Positions 44,432 through 55,014 of a stretch of 64,000 nt of DNA are shown one piece after another. The translations under genes were made by a program, and so were the position numbers. The DNA lies in NCBI GenBank assembly GCA_021775455.1, contig JAJFHU010000023.1, positions 114,600 to 178,599 of the forward strand, in the 5' to 3' direction. Numbering within the stretch: position 1 is the stretch's first letter; each line of letters starts with the position of its first letter. The notes below the pieces were generated by a model. The model did no database searches. It was not told the origin of the DNA and saw only the letters and a program-made list of their open reading frames with translations. Source of the DNA: Hyphomicrobiales bacterium. GTDB taxonomy: Bacteria > Pseudomonadota > Alphaproteobacteria > Rhizobiales > Rhizobiaceae.

Positions 44432-45639
44432 CTTCGTGTTTCACCAATGAAGTTGGCCGGGGCGGGAATTGCAAGTTGCCCGCGTCCGTCACGAATTTGA
44501 TAAATTGCCAATCCACGCTGGGTCGTACCCGACGACCTCAAGCGGAATATGCCGTTGACACCGCGAAATCCTTGACGTGTTTCGAGGGTTTTGGAATTGA
44601 AGGCTGCCCGTGAATTATTAAGGCGCAACAGTTCTGAAACCAGCGTGATCGCATCATATCCCAGTGCCGCTTGAACACCCGGCGTAACGCTGTATTGGGA
44701 TTGATATCGTTGGGCGAAATCATTAAAGGCCGTAATATCCCGACCCGGATAAAGCGCACCGGCCAGAACCGAGTCGGAAGTTTTGACTGATTCCCAGGAA
44801 CCAGAACCCAACGCCTGCTTGTTTTCAAGAATTACCCCGTTTCGTTGCAGGATTGTCAGCAAAGCCGTTGGAACTTGCCCACCTTCTGGAATGTAGATTG
44901 TGTCAACGTCCTGGATTAATGGAACTGCTTCAGCTGCGGTTGCAGAAATCCCCTCCGGTGTACGTTGGTAACGGAACACCTGAAGATTGACACCTGCAGG
45001 ACCGGTAACCTGTCTAAGTGTATTTTCGCGCAGGGTACCTTCCGCGCTGTTGGGTAAAAACGCAGCAATGGATTTTCTGCCCAGGGAAATTGTGTATTCA
45101 ATAATCCGTCTGGTGTCGTCTTCAGGTGTAAAAGACATGAGATAGACACCGCGCCTTGCGACGGACGAATCGGTTGAAAAAGCCAGCATGGAAATGTTTG
45201 ACGGGATTGTCATGCCCGATGCTGCACTGACATTGGCTGCAAATAGTGGGCCCAGTATCAAGGAAGAACCTTCCTCAATCGCTTCACGGGCAGTTCTTTG
45301 TGCTTCGGCAGTATGACCCTGCGTGTCTTTGATGACCAGTTGTATGGTGGACATGCCAAAGTCCTGCATTGCCAATAAGGCACCGTTCTTCAATTCTGTG
45401 GCCGCAACTGCTGCGTTTCCCGGGGCGGACGTTGGCAGCAGAAGGGAAATGCGAACATTCCCCTGACCAACAACCTGACCTTGAGGGTTCGGCTTCAGGG
45501 CAGCGAGTTCTCTTTGTGTCGAATTGGGTAATCCACCGGGTACACCAACCCCGGAAGATCGACAAGCAACAACACCGAACGCAACAAGACTTGCAGCAAT
45601 AAACTGCAGAATAAACTGTCTCTTGTGGTTTGATATCAT
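44428..45639 (-). CDS. LpoA/LppC-type penicillin-binding protein activator (lipoprotein)
   Basis: A 403-residue lipoprotein. The signal has ILQFIAASLVAFGVVAC, so Cys at about residue 26 is the lipidation site. The rest is a type I periplasmic-binding fold like LpoA's C-terminal part: VRISLLLPTSAPGNAAVAATELKNGALLAMQDFG, SSLILGPLFAANVSAASGM, ALGYDAITLVSELLRL. LpoA activates PBP1A in E. coli; alphaproteobacterial members lack the N-terminal TPR part, as here. A substrate-binding lipoprotein role is the alternative. ATG 45639 is used; GTG 45648 is possible. Expected substrate of Lnt. Confidence 0.8.
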   Translation of the reverse strand: MISNHKRQFILQFIAASLVAFGVVACRSSGVGVPGGLPNSTQRELAALKPNPQGQVVGQGNVRISLLLPTSAPGNAAVAATELKNGALLAMQDFGMSTIQLVIKDTQGHTAEAQRTAREAIEEGSSLILGPLFAANVSAASGMTIPSNISMLAFSTDSSVARRGVYLMSFTPEDDTRRIIEYTISLGRKSIAAFLPNSAEGTLRENTLRQVTGPAGVNLQVFRYQRTPEGISATAAEAVPLIQDVDTIYIPEGGQVPTALLTILQRNGVILENKQALGSGSWESVKTSDSVLAGALYPGRDITAFNDFAQRYQSQYSVTPGVQAALGYDAITLVSELLRLNNSRAAFNSKTLETRQGFRGVNGIFRLRSSGTTQRGLAIYQIRDGRGQLAIPAPANFIGETRS

Positions 45640-45966
45640 GCTTTTCACGGTCGCAATGCTAACTGATTGGTCTGCTGGAAATTTCTGTATTTGGAATAAT
45701 GAATTCGGCAATCATTTAAATTTTACCAACACTAACAAATAGTTAAATGAGTTTGGGTGTATATCAAACTTGTCGCATCTCGCTTGCCTGAACATCTTTG
45801 CCCTATATCCCCCATCAAGCGCCGGAAATCAATACTGGAGGCCGTATCCTGATCGAATAGTGCCTGAACATTGTTTGGTGTTATTGCCAACAATCTGGTG
45901 GAAAATATGTCATGACGGGTTTACCCTCCATCCCTTGTTCATTGATCAATAGAGCAGCAAATCTGA
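45640..45966. other. Gap between the divergent LpoA-like and FAD oxidase genes
   Basis: This 327-nt stretch carries no credible gene. It is AT-rich near the LpoA side (45700-45760). A candidate -10 (CCCTATAT at 45799-45806) faces the oxidase, but no -35 fits at the right distance. No repeat or operator was recognised. Divergent promoters are expected here. Confidence 0.6.
45799..45806 (+). promoter_or_regulatory. Candidate -10 element upstream of the FAD oxidase
   Basis: CCCTATAT within TTTGCCCTATAT, the same 12-mer as upstream of rpsO. It is 161 nt before the oxidase ATG. Tentative for lack of a matching -35. Confidence 0.3.
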
Positions 45967-47343
45967 ATGCAGCCTGAACGACTATATGACGAAAGCCTCT
46001 ACCGCTTTCACGAAGCCCAGCCCTCGTTGTGGGAAGCGAGTGGGTTAAATCCGCAATTGGATTCAATGCCATTAAGCGGAAACGAGAACTGTGAAGTCGC
46101 AATTATTGGCGGTGGCTACACAGGTCTTTCGGCCGCCTACCATCTTGCCCGGGATTTCAATATCGATGTGCGGGTGCTGGAGGCCGGTCATTTCGGTTGG
46201 GGTGCATCCGGCCGCAATGGTGGTTTTGTCACCATGGGCGGTAGTTTCATCGGGGTTGAAAAACAGATAAAGCGTTTTGGCCTTGAAGAAACTCGACGCT
46301 ATTTTCAACTGCAGAAGGAAGCTGTGGAACTTGTTCGCGAACTCGGTCAGGAAGAGTCGATCGACTATCAACCCCAGGGTGACGCCGAGATTATCATTGC
46401 TGAAAAACCTTCGCATTTTGAAAGCCTGAAGAAGCATTGCGAAGTTGAGCGGGATATCCTCGGCATCGACTCATCGATGATTTCCAAAGAGGAATTTGCC
46501 GAGCAATACTACGATGCACCGCATCAGCATGGTGCGATGGCCCAGCGACCGTGCTTTGGGTTGCACCCGTTGCGATATGTTCAGGGTTTGGCTGTGGCTG
46601 CCGAAAGACGTGGCGCTCGTCTGCACAATCACAGCGAAGTTCTTCGATGGGGAAAAGAGGGTAGCAATCACATTCTTGAAACAGCTTCGGGCAAGTTGAC
46701 CGCCAGGAATGTGATTGTCGCTTGTAATGGGTTCATGCCGGAGCATTTGCATGGTGGGCTGAAAGCCAGGGTTATGCCCCTGCAGAGCCAGATTGTAGTG
46801 ACGAGGCCTTTGACAGATGATGAACTGTCAGCGCACAATTGGAAAACCGAGTGTCTGGGTGTGAACACCAGAGAAGTCTATTTTTACTATCGAATGCTGC
46901 CCGACAAACGTTTGATGCTGGGTGGACGGGGAGAATTTTCCGGAACGCAATTGGCGGCTCAACAAACTGCTGATGCATTGAAAGGGAGCGTTGCCCGGCT
47001 ATGGCCCAACTGGAAAAATGTTACCTTCGACTACACCTGGCGGGGGTTGGTTTGTTTTACAACCGGGTTTCACCCTTCGATTGGACGCATGAAGGATGAC
47101 ACTTCGATATCATTCGGATTTGGCTACCATGGAAATGGCGTTAACAACGCCACCTGGGCTGGCCGTGAGCTTGCCCGCTGGTTGATGACCAGCAATTCTC
47201 CAAATGAGACAAAACCATTGCACCTTCCGCCGCAATATCATGGTATGACGGCCAAAATCCCCTTTGGCGGAATGCGATTGCGATACGCAGCCGCAGCGGT
47301 GGGTTGGTACCGCATGAAGGACTGGTTGGATGGAATTCGCTAA
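45967..47343 (+). CDS. FAD-dependent amine oxidase-type oxidoreductase (DAO family, PuuB-like)
   Basis: A 458-residue flavoprotein: the FAD-binding GxGxxG is CEVAIIGGGYTGLSAAYHLAR, then FGWGASGRNGGFVTMGG as in gamma-glutamylputrescine oxidases. A C-terminal segment FGFGYHGNGVNNATWAGRELARW closes the flavin site. The PuuB subgroup oxidises amines with O2. A substrate in polyamine breakdown fits the agmatinase-like gene 18 kb away, but the family also takes other amines. The stop overlaps the rsmI start by 14 nt, so the gene is linked to the rsmI-yraN-gshB set. Confidence 0.83.
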   Translation: MQPERLYDESLYRFHEAQPSLWEASGLNPQLDSMPLSGNENCEVAIIGGGYTGLSAAYHLARDFNIDVRVLEAGHFGWGASGRNGGFVTMGGSFIGVEKQIKRFGLEETRRYFQLQKEAVELVRELGQEESIDYQPQGDAEIIIAEKPSHFESLKKHCEVERDILGIDSSMISKEEFAEQYYDAPHQHGAMAQRPCFGLHPLRYVQGLAVAAERRGARLHNHSEVLRWGKEGSNHILETASGKLTARNVIVACNGFMPEHLHGGLKARVMPLQSQIVVTRPLTDDELSAHNWKTECLGVNTREVYFYYRMLPDKRLMLGGRGEFSGTQLAAQQTADALKGSVARLWPNWKNVTFDYTWRGLVCFTTGFHPSIGRMKDDTSISFGFGYHGNGVNNATWAGRELARWLMTSNSPNETKPLHLPPQYHGMTAKIPFGGMRLRYAAAAVGWYRMKDWLDGIR

Positions 47344-48175
47344 GCGTCATGTGGAACCTGGCCTCTACATAGCCGCTACACCAATTGGAAATCTGGGCGA
47401 TGTGACAATCCGGGTTTTGGAAACCCTTGTGAATTGCGATATTGTGGCATGCGAAGATACCCGTGTAACCGCCAAGTTACTCCGCCATTTTGGAATCGTC
47501 ACAAAGACCATCGCCTATCATGAACACAATGCTGTAACAGTGGGTCCGAAACTGTTGGACGAAATTGAAGCAGGCAAGTCGGTGGTGCTGGTGTCGGATG
47601 CTGGTACGCCGATAGTTTCTGATCCCGGCTTTCGATTGGTAGAAGAAGCTCAAACCAGAAATGTCCCCATTATTGCGCTCCCCGGCCCTACAGCTCCCGT
47701 GACCGCCCTTGTCACCAGCGGGCTTCCGGCAGAAACTTGGTTGTTCGGTGGTTTTCTTCCATCAAAACAGGGAGCGCGCCGAAAGCGTCTGGAAGAATTG
47801 AAGCATGTGCCCGCTACCTTGATTTTTTTCGAAAGCCCCAACCGTACAGCCAAAGCATTGGCGGACATGGCAAACGTGCTGGGTGAAGAGCGGCAAGGAG
47901 CTGTCGCCCGCGAACTCACTAAGCTTCATGAGGAAATCATGCGAGGGACCTTGGGTGAATTGAGTTCTGAACTGGCCAGTCGAAACCTCAAGGGTGAAGT
48001 TGTGTTGCTGGCAGCCCCACCAGGTAAATCGGCAGCGCCTGAAAATGTTGAAGAATTGCTGACGGACCTCCTGAAGACAATGCCGGTTCGGGAAGCCGCT
48101 GCTGAGGCAGCGGACCTGACTGGGCAGTCGAAACGCGAACTTTATCAGATGGCGTTGAAAATTCGTGATCAGTGA
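47330..48175 (+). CDS. rsmI: 16S rRNA 2'-O-ribose C1402 methyltransferase RsmI
   Basis: A 281-residue tetrapyrrole-methylase-fold enzyme: PGLYIAATPIGNLGDVTIRVLETL, CEDTRVTAKLLRHFGI, VLVSDAGTPIVSDPGFRLV and PGPTAPVTALVTSGLP, which are the RsmI signatures. It methylates C1402 in the decoding centre with RsmH. It overlaps the oxidase by 14 nt and yraN by 11 nt, as in the usual rsmI-yraN-gshB order. Confidence 0.95.
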   Translation: MEFAKRHVEPGLYIAATPIGNLGDVTIRVLETLVNCDIVACEDTRVTAKLLRHFGIVTKTIAYHEHNAVTVGPKLLDEIEAGKSVVLVSDAGTPIVSDPGFRLVEEAQTRNVPIIALPGPTAPVTALVTSGLPAETWLFGGFLPSKQGARRKRLEELKHVPATLIFFESPNRTAKALADMANVLGEERQGAVARELTKLHEEIMRGTLGELSSELASRNLKGEVVLLAAPPGKSAAPENVEELLTDLLKTMPVREAAAEAADLTGQSKRELYQMALKIRDQ

Positions 48176-48527
48176 AACAAGAAAAAGGCGCAAGGCCCAC
48201 TTAAAGGGTCACTGGTCTGAATGGCTGGCTGCAATTTATCTGATGATGAAAGGGTATCGTATTTCAGGCTTTCGTCATCGAACGAAGCTGGGTGAGATAG
48301 ACATTATTGCCCGCAAGGGTGACTTGGCAGCAATGGTGGAGGTCAAGGCACGCCGTGATGTCATGAGTGCGGTTGATGCGGTGACTTTTTCAAGCCAAAA
48401 GCGAATTCGCAATGCTGCCGACGTCTGGCTTTCCCGGCAGAAGGATGCAGCAACTATCTCGATACGATTTGATATTATCGCGATAAGGCCGTGGCGCATT
48501 CCCGTTCATTTGGAGGATGCGTTTTGA
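48165..48527 (+). CDS. UPF0102 (YraN-type) nuclease-fold protein
   Basis: A 120-residue restriction-endonuclease-fold protein. The conserved active-site-like residues are in GEIDIIARKGDLAAMVEVKARRD, that is E-x-D plus E-x-K. Members are uncharacterised or weakly nuclease-like. GTG 48165 is the only in-frame start close to the conserved beginning KGHWSEWLAAIYLMMKGY, and overlaps rsmI by 11 nt. The position before gshB is typical. Confidence 0.88.
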   Translation: MISETRKRRKAHLKGHWSEWLAAIYLMMKGYRISGFRHRTKLGEIDIIARKGDLAAMVEVKARRDVMSAVDAVTFSSQKRIRNAADVWLSRQKDAATISIRFDIIAIRPWRIPVHLEDAF

Positions 48528-48582
48528 ACAGAAAGCCATTATGTTTTTCCATGAATGATCGGTGTCTTTGGAGCGTATGTGA

Positions 48583-49521
48583 ATGACCCTGAAAGTTGGT
48601 ATTCAAATGGACCATGTAAACAGCTTGCATATTGCAGGGGATTCTACGTTTGCTCTGGGGCTTGAAGCTCAGGCACGCGGTTATGAGCTTTTTCACTATG
48701 AGCCCAATCGTCTGCAACTGCGAGGCAACACATTAACTGCCGCAATTGAAAAGATGACGTTGAACGATCAGGAAGGAGATCATTTCACGCTTGAACCGTC
48801 AGTGGATACCGACCTGGCGACGCTGGATGTAATTCTGCTGCGGCAGGACCCACCATTTGACATGGCCTATATCACTTCGACCCATCTGCTGGAGCGCGTT
48901 CATCCTGATACGCTGGTGGTGAATGACCCGGTTGCGGTCCGCAATGCGCCGGAAAAAATCCTGGTCATGGAGTTCCCTGACCTCATGCCGCAAACTCTGA
49001 TTACTCGCGACTTTGACGCGATTATCCGGTTTCGCGAAGAGGTTGGTGATATCATCATCAAGCCGCTTTATGGCAATGGTGGCGCCGGCGTGTTCCATGT
49101 GCCGGGTCATGACATGAACCTTTCATCTTTGCTGGAAATGTTTGACGGTCTATATCGCGAACCGTTCATTGCCCAAGAGTATCTCAAAGACGTGCGTGCC
49201 GGTGACAAGCGTATTATTCTGGTGGACGGTGAACCGGTTGGTGCCATCAACCGCATTCCAGCAGAAGGTGATGCGCGATCAAACATGCATGTGGGTGGTC
49301 GTGCAGAGCATTCAGAATTGACAAAGCGCGAATTGGAAATTTGCGAAAGAATTGGACCGACGCTGAAAGAACACGGATTTATTTTCGTCGGCATTGATGT
49401 CATCGGCGATTATATTACCGAGATCAATGTAACCTCGCCGACCGGTATTCGTGAAGTAAATAAGTTTTCGGGGACTGATATTGCAGCCCTGGTATGGGAT
49501 GCGATTGAAAAGCGATTGTAG
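48583..49521 (+). CDS. gshB: Glutathione synthetase
   Basis: A 312-residue GshB. The N-terminal domain has [32 protein letters not shown]; the ATP-grasp part has the nucleotide loop [18 protein letters not shown] and the Mg ligands in [21 protein letters not shown]. It joins glycine to gamma-glutamylcysteine. gshA is not in the window. The gene starts 55 nt after yraN and its ATG begins [10 protein letters not shown]. Confidence 0.95.
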   Translation: MTLKVGIQMDHVNSLHIAGDSTFALGLEAQARGYELFHYEPNRLQLRGNTLTAAIEKMTLNDQEGDHFTLEPSVDTDLATLDVILLRQDPPFDMAYITSTHLLERVHPDTLVVNDPVAVRNAPEKILVMEFPDLMPQTLITRDFDAIIRFREEVGDIIIKPLYGNGGAGVFHVPGHDMNLSSLLEMFDGLYREPFIAQEYLKDVRAGDKRIILVDGEPVGAINRIPAEGDARSNMHVGGRAEHSELTKRELEICERIGPTLKEHGFIFVGIDVIGDYITEINVTSPTGIREVNKFSGTDIAALVWDAIEKRL

Positions 49522-49553
49522 AACCGCACCACGAAATCGAAAGGAATTGAGGG

Positions 49554-50021
49554 ATGAAAATTGAACTCACAATTACTGGTTTGAGTTTGGTTTGTGGCCT
49601 TGGACTTGTTTCCCCATCACTGGCTACAGACAAATCCCGCATTCCACCGGTTGAAACCTATCAGGCGATGCTTTCTGCCAACAAGCAACCGGGTTGGGTA
49701 CAATTTCGAAATTACGATGGCAGTCAACTGGTTTATTTTACTGCCCTGCAGACCCTTCATTGTAGATTGAGTGAAATCCGCTATTCGATCAATTCAAAGG
49801 ACCTTGACCAGCGCTTTAACCTGGTCAAATGCAATCCGCAGCAGCCCTTCAGCCTGCCACCGGATTCTGGACCTGAGGAAATCCTGATTTCACTCGGTCT
49901 TGGTGAGGCTTCAATGGTCGCGGTTCAGGTGGTTTGGGAAGACGGAATTGAAAGCGAGATTTCAGTCTACGAACCCTGCCAGGACGTTGGTGATCAATCC
50001 TGCGCATGGCCGCTGGAATAA
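49554..50021 (+). CDS. Exported protein of unknown function
   Basis: A 155-residue protein with a Sec signal peptide (LTITGLSLVCGLGLVSPSLA, cleavage likely after residue 24). The mature part starts KSRIPPVETYQAMLSANKQPGWVQFRNYDGSQLVYFTALQTLHCRLSEIRYSINSKDL and has four cysteines, two of them close together near the C terminus (CQDVGDQSC). The first, in LHCRL, and the second, in LVKCN, are also spaced for a disulfide. I do not recognise the family. It starts 32 nt after gshB and is probably in the same operon. Confidence 0.65.
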   Translation: MKIELTITGLSLVCGLGLVSPSLATDKSRIPPVETYQAMLSANKQPGWVQFRNYDGSQLVYFTALQTLHCRLSEIRYSINSKDLDQRFNLVKCNPQQPFSLPPDSGPEEILISLGLGEASMVAVQVVWEDGIESEISVYEPCQDVGDQSCAWPLE

Positions 50022-50111
50022 GCGCCGTATTCCTCTGATTTCCCGGTATTTTTTATCAATTTGATTCTTCAATGTTTTTGCACTTCAGGATTTGGAATTT
50101 GGGTCGAAAAA

Positions 50112-50119
50112 CCCTATAT
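50112..50119 (+). promoter_or_regulatory. Candidate -10 of gyrB
   Basis: CCCTATAT in AAAACCCTATATT, identical over 13 bases to the site before lnt. TTGGAA 16 nt upstream is an acceptable -35 (50092-50097). The leader would be about 70 nt. Confidence 0.5.
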
Positions 50120-50194
50120 TGAAGGGAAGTGTGGTGGCCGATTCGAGGGTATGTTCGAAATGGCTGCTTTTGCGGTAAATCACGTGGAAAATGA

Positions 50195-52654
<2,460 letters not shown>

Positions 52655-52772
52655 CTGCTGTTTTCGAAGTCTGCATTCCGGCCAACTTGTATAAAATTTT
52701 AGCAATTAAGTTGAGATTCAGTTGAGGGATTTCTCTTAATTTGCTGCTGACGCCAAGTTGCAGGCAAGCAGG

Positions 52773-54341
52773 ATGTCCCGCTCAATCATTTATCAATATC
52801 TAAACAATCCAGTGGTTGTTTCCGGGGTGATCATTGCGATATCAATGTTCAATCTATGGCAACAGTTGAGCATTGTCTTGGCCGACAATGCCGACAGTAC
52901 CTATCATTCAGTTGTTATAACCAGCACATTTTTGATCCAGATATCGGTCATGCTGCTGTTTTTGATGATGCAAACCAGATCCCAAATCATCGAAGCTCGT
53001 GATCTTGCTTTCAGGGATGACCTGACAAAGCTGCCAAATCGCCGGAGCTTCAATGAAAAACTGGATAAGGAACTTGTTCGCGCCTCCGGGAAAGAGAAAA
53101 CGCTGGCAGTGGTTTTCTTTGATCTCGACCGTTTCAAGACCATCAATGATTGTCACGGACACGAAGTCGGGGATGCAGTCATCTGCGAATATGGCAAACG
53201 GATTGCCTCGATAATTCGTGGCAGGAACCTGGTTGCGCGTCTATCTGGTGACGAATTCGCAGCGCTCATCCACAATGTGTCGTGCGAGAATGAACTTCAG
53301 GTGATAGCCGGCCGCGTGCTGGAGAAGATGAAACAGCCAGTCATTTACAATGATCGCAGTATCTATGTCGGTGTCTCGATGGGTGGCGTGATCATTGAGC
53401 GGGGTCAGGCAGATGTGGCCAAAGCCTTGCGAATGGCTGATCTGGCGCTTCTTCGATCAAAGGATGAAGGTCGCGGAAAGTTGCGGGTTTTTGATCCGCA
53501 AATGGCAGTAGCTGTTCAAAAAAAGGCACAGTTGGAAACACGATTGCGCAGCGCAATTGCAACCGAATCATTCAACATTCGCTACCTGCCTACCATTTGT
53601 AGGAAATCCGGAAAAATTGCCGGCGTTGAAGCATTGATGCGATGGCATCATGAAGAAGCAGGTGAAATCCCCCCGACACAGTTCATCGCGTTGGCCGAGG
53701 AAATGGGGTTGATGGATACTTTGGGAGAATATGTCCTGCGCAAGGGGTGCAGGGATCTGTTGTCATTCGAAGACTTGCGTCTTTCAATAAATGTTTCTCC
53801 GGCTCAGTTTTTGCAAAGAAATTTTGTGGATACCGTCAGTTCCATTCTGGATGAAACCGGATATCCGCCAAATCGATTGGAACTCGAAGTCTCGGAAAGA
53901 ATACTGATTTCCCATCCCGAAGAAGCAAAACTCGCAGTCCGCGCGATGCGTCAAGTGGGTGTCCAGATTGCACTCGATGACTTTGGTACAGGCTACACTT
54001 CAATTGCATATCTGAAAGGCCTGAGGCTGGATCGCATCAAGATAGATCGTTCTATTACCAAGAGCATTGTTCAAAATGATGACGACGAGCAGCTGTTTTA
54101 TCGCATGATTGAACTTGGCAATACGCTCGGTGTCAATGTGACTGTCGAAGGCATTGAGAATGAACGCCAACTGGATCTTGTTTCAGACAGAACCTGCAAT
54201 GAACTGCAAGGCTTCCTTTTCTCCAGGCCCCTGTCGATCGAAGAGTTGGCAGATTTTGGTAAAACGCATGGTCAAGTCATGGGCGGAAAAACCGGCGGCC
54301 TGGTTCAAGAAATAACCCCTGTTGAGAAAATTGCTGGTTAG
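52773..54341 (+). CDS. Membrane-anchored GGDEF-EAL protein
   Basis: A 522-residue protein with two N-terminal membrane helices (VVVSGVIIAISMFNLWQQL and SVVITSTFLIQISVMLLFLMM). The GGDEF domain reads FFDLDRFKTINDCHGHEVGD and ARLSGDEFAALI, so the signature is SGDEF, and no RxxD inhibitory site lies 5 residues upstream. The EAL domain is complete: GVEALMRWH, NVSPAQF, LEVSERIL, LDDFGTGYTS, RIKIDRS, VEGIE and LQGFLFSRP. It should hydrolyse cyclic-di-GMP; synthesis is uncertain because of the SGDEF variant. No other c-di-GMP gene is near. Confidence 0.88.
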   Translation: MSRSIIYQYLNNPVVVSGVIIAISMFNLWQQLSIVLADNADSTYHSVVITSTFLIQISVMLLFLMMQTRSQIIEARDLAFRDDLTKLPNRRSFNEKLDKELVRASGKEKTLAVVFFDLDRFKTINDCHGHEVGDAVICEYGKRIASIIRGRNLVARLSGDEFAALIHNVSCENELQVIAGRVLEKMKQPVIYNDRSIYVGVSMGGVIIERGQADVAKALRMADLALLRSKDEGRGKLRVFDPQMAVAVQKKAQLETRLRSAIATESFNIRYLPTICRKSGKIAGVEALMRWHHEEAGEIPPTQFIALAEEMGLMDTLGEYVLRKGCRDLLSFEDLRLSINVSPAQFLQRNFVDTVSSILDETGYPPNRLELEVSERILISHPEEAKLAVRAMRQVGVQIALDDFGTGYTSIAYLKGLRLDRIKIDRSITKSIVQNDDDEQLFYRMIELGNTLGVNVTVEGIENERQLDLVSDRTCNELQGFLFSRPLSIEELADFGKTHGQVMGGKTGGLVQEITPVEKIAG

Positions 54342-54362
54342 TCATTGCTTTCATTCGATGGG

Positions 54363-54413
54363 CATTCGGCAACTGCTGAATTGGTGCTTTTGTTTAGCCA
54401 AAATTGCCGAATG
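54363..54413. repeat. 51-nt stem-loop between convergent genes
   Basis: CATTCGGCAA (54363-54372) and TTGCCGAATG (54404-54413) are perfect 10-bp arms. The 31-nt loop holds a second small stem, TTGGT (54381-54385) against GCCAA (54397-54401, one G-T pair). There is no T run on either side, so this may be a bidirectional terminator of weaker form or an independent element. Confidence 0.6.
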
Positions 54414-54451
54414 TACCCTCACTTGTGGAGTTCTGTTCTCCAAGAAACCGA

Positions 54452-54886
54452 CTAGTTGGTTGGCAGTATAAAGTCGCGAGACCCATGCTGATGGATCAAG
54501 ATCAGACAATCTTGCGGGCCTTCGCAGCGATCACCATGGTCTTCTCCGCCGGACTGAAATGCATAACCACCTGGCGCCAGCACCCTGTCGTCGTTATTGC
54601 CGAAGGTGTGCACCCAGTTTCCCTGAATGGTAACGCCATGATAATCAGATGTATGGCTGTGGTCCGGGGCCGCAATTCCAGCCTTTATTCTCACTACCAT
54701 TCCATATTCATCTTTCGTCCAGTCTCCCCACAAAAGTGCGAAGTCCAATCCCGGGCCACCATTCTCCCAGGTTAGATCGTCTATGGAACGGCTCAGATAC
54801 TCATTTGCGGTGGCCGTGTTTGACAACACAACACCCATGATAGCCGCCACTAAAGGCAGGTAAATTATTTTGGAAGCAAGTTTCAT
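54452..54886 (-). CDS. Exported cupin-fold protein
   Basis: A 144-residue protein with a Sec signal (IIYLPLVAAIMGVVLSNTATA). The cupin metal site is suggested by GIAAPDHSHTSDYHGVTIQG, where the His residues would bind a metal, and motif 2 by GGYAFQSGGEDHGDRCEG, with a further His. Periplasmic cupins of this kind are often small-molecule sensors, dioxygenases or isomerases; function is unknown. It is divergently transcribed from a LysR gene, which usually means that regulator controls it. Confidence 0.75.
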   Translation of the reverse strand: MKLASKIIYLPLVAAIMGVVLSNTATANEYLSRSIDDLTWENGGPGLDFALLWGDWTKDEYGMVVRIKAGIAAPDHSHTSDYHGVTIQGNWVHTFGNNDDRVLAPGGYAFQSGGEDHGDRCEGPQDCLILIHQHGSRDFILPTN

Positions 54887-54985
54887 TGTATTCTCCGGTT
54901 TCGGTTTTGGTTAGGTTGTTACCGCTCAAGTTGCGGCGGTAGTGGCAAAATGACTTATGCGCTAAAATATAAAAACAGGTGATTC

Positions 54986-55002
54986 CGCAAAACATTTGTG
55001 CG
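54986..55002. promoter_or_regulatory. Possible LysR-type operator
   Basis: An imperfect dyad (CGCA and TGCG around a 9-nt centre) in the intergenic space between the cupin and lysR starts, 12 nt before the lysR ATG. It resembles a T-N11-A type site only loosely. Confidence 0.3.
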
Positions 55003-55014
55003 AAACATTCATAA

